Of a stretch of DNA of 16,312 bases, positions 15,981 to 16,312 are shown in pieces (positions within the stretch are counted from its first letter, which is position 1; each line of letters opens with the position of its first letter). The translations under genes and the position numbers were made by a program. This DNA is from Chitinophagia bacterium (GTDB lineage: Bacteria; Bacteroidota; Bacteroidia; Chitinophagales; Chitinophagaceae): positions 1-16,312 of the forward strand of contig RGVM01000011.1 of assembly GCA_010027295.1 (NCBI GenBank), given 5' to 3'. A model generated the notes under the pieces. That model did not search any database and was not told where the DNA came from. It saw only the letters and a list, made by a program, of their open reading frames with translations.

Positions 15981-16312
15981 GTAGCAATACAGGCCTGTGC
16001 AATACTTGTGTGCACTTCAATGGCTGTTGCTCCAAGCCATTGTGCGGCTCAGGCGGCATGAAACAGGGGCGGCATGCAACAGTTTTGAAGCAAATTTTGC
16101 GGCAAATAGCACTCGTGAACACTGGCAAAAAGAAGCGCTGTCCATCACAAACACCAAACATATGAGTGTGGGCACTCTTTTAGAAGTTCGGATGCAAAAT
16201 GAAACTATCTTAATTTTACTTCTGAGGGTTTCCTGGCATGAAGCCAACTCGAGTTGCAAACGCATATTTTGTGATCATATTACCCAGTTGAAAATATTTC
16301 CATTTGAGAAAT
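15981..16312. other. Low-G+C end segment without a recognisable gene
   Basis: By hand count, 16081-16312 is about 38% G+C against about 67% in 15841-15900. I see no recognisable coding region: the open frames here are short, and the one from 16161 leftwards runs on only as an out-of-frame shadow of the decarboxylase. Small symmetries are present: the palindrome ACAGGCCTGT (15989-15998), and the inverted repeat CAATGGCT (16018-16025) / AGCCATTG (16035-16042) with a 9-base loop. There is no transposase fragment, terminal repeat or target duplication that I can see. It may be foreign DNA joined during assembly, or a real insertion that removed the 5' part of the decarboxylase gene. Confidence 0.6.

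Noticed and set aside
15118..16161. Minus-strand frame from an ATG at 16161 encoding a Cys-rich start
   Set aside because: The Cys-rich part lies in the low-G+C tail, and the rest is an out-of-frame shadow of the decarboxylase. The length comes from joining two unrelated pieces.
16017..16265. 82-codon minus-strand frame in the A+T-rich tail
   Set aside because: No family resemblance and no neighbouring context; too short to separate from chance.
15981..16312. Insertion sequence, attC site or other mobile element in the tail
   Set aside because: I looked for terminal inverted repeats, target duplications, integrase core sites and transposase fragments and saw none that were convincing; the short palindromes alone do not support a mobile element.
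1..16312. CRISPR arrays, tRNA or rRNA genes
   Set aside because: No regularly spaced repeats and no tRNA- or rRNA-like sequence were seen in the intergenic regions, which are mostly short.

Overview
The window is high-G+C bacterial DNA from a member of the Bacteroidota, probably Chitinophagales-like. The phylum call rests on a SusC/RagA receptor followed by a SusD/RagB lipoprotein, on receptors with an N-terminal carboxypeptidase-regulatory-like domain and an 'EVVVTG' plug start, and on a cold-shock protein with a long basic N-terminal extension. The family-level placement is inference. Both ends cut through genes, and the last ~330 bases differ sharply in composition, so this looks like a whole metagenomic contig or a contig end.

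Layout. (1) 1-1553, minus: a TonB-dependent receptor, cut by the window start and broken by an internal frameshift that looks like a small deletion. (2) 1678-2601, minus: a DUF1295 / steroid-5-alpha-reductase-like membrane protein. (3) 2696-5029, plus: a compact set of three genes, a secreted GH29 alpha-L-fucosidase, a chagasin-type (I42) peptidase-inhibitor lipoprotein and a DoxX-like four-helix membrane protein. (4) 5046-5486, minus: a cold-shock-domain protein. (5) 5913-10396, plus: a SusC/SusD pair preceded by a 426-base leader region with a strong inverted repeat and closed by a clear intrinsic terminator at 10421-10451; the susD reading frame is broken near 9790. (6) 10466-15980, minus: a tightly packed run of genes transcribed in the order PLP-dependent decarboxylase (5' end missing), urea-transporter/M23-peptidase fusion, TPR plus outer-membrane-barrel protein, secreted TPR protein, and an AlkD-type DNA glycosylase. 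(7) 15981-16312: low-G+C sequence without a recognisable gene.

The most interesting part is region 6. The first four genes are separated by 3 bases or overlap by 13 bases, so they are almost certainly co-translated. Together they offer a cytosolic type III decarboxylase, an inner-membrane UT-family channel with a metallopeptidase-like domain and an unassigned C-terminal region on the same chain, a periplasmic TPR protein and an outer-membrane barrel: an envelope-spanning set with no function I can name. By the positive-inside pattern and usual UT topology, the M23 domain should face the cytoplasm, which is unexpected for this fold.

Two of the sequence's larger genes carry frame breaks and a third lacks its N-terminal half. 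Three damaged genes in 16 kb, in otherwise well-conserved frames, could reflect assembly error as well as real decay; read mapping would decide.
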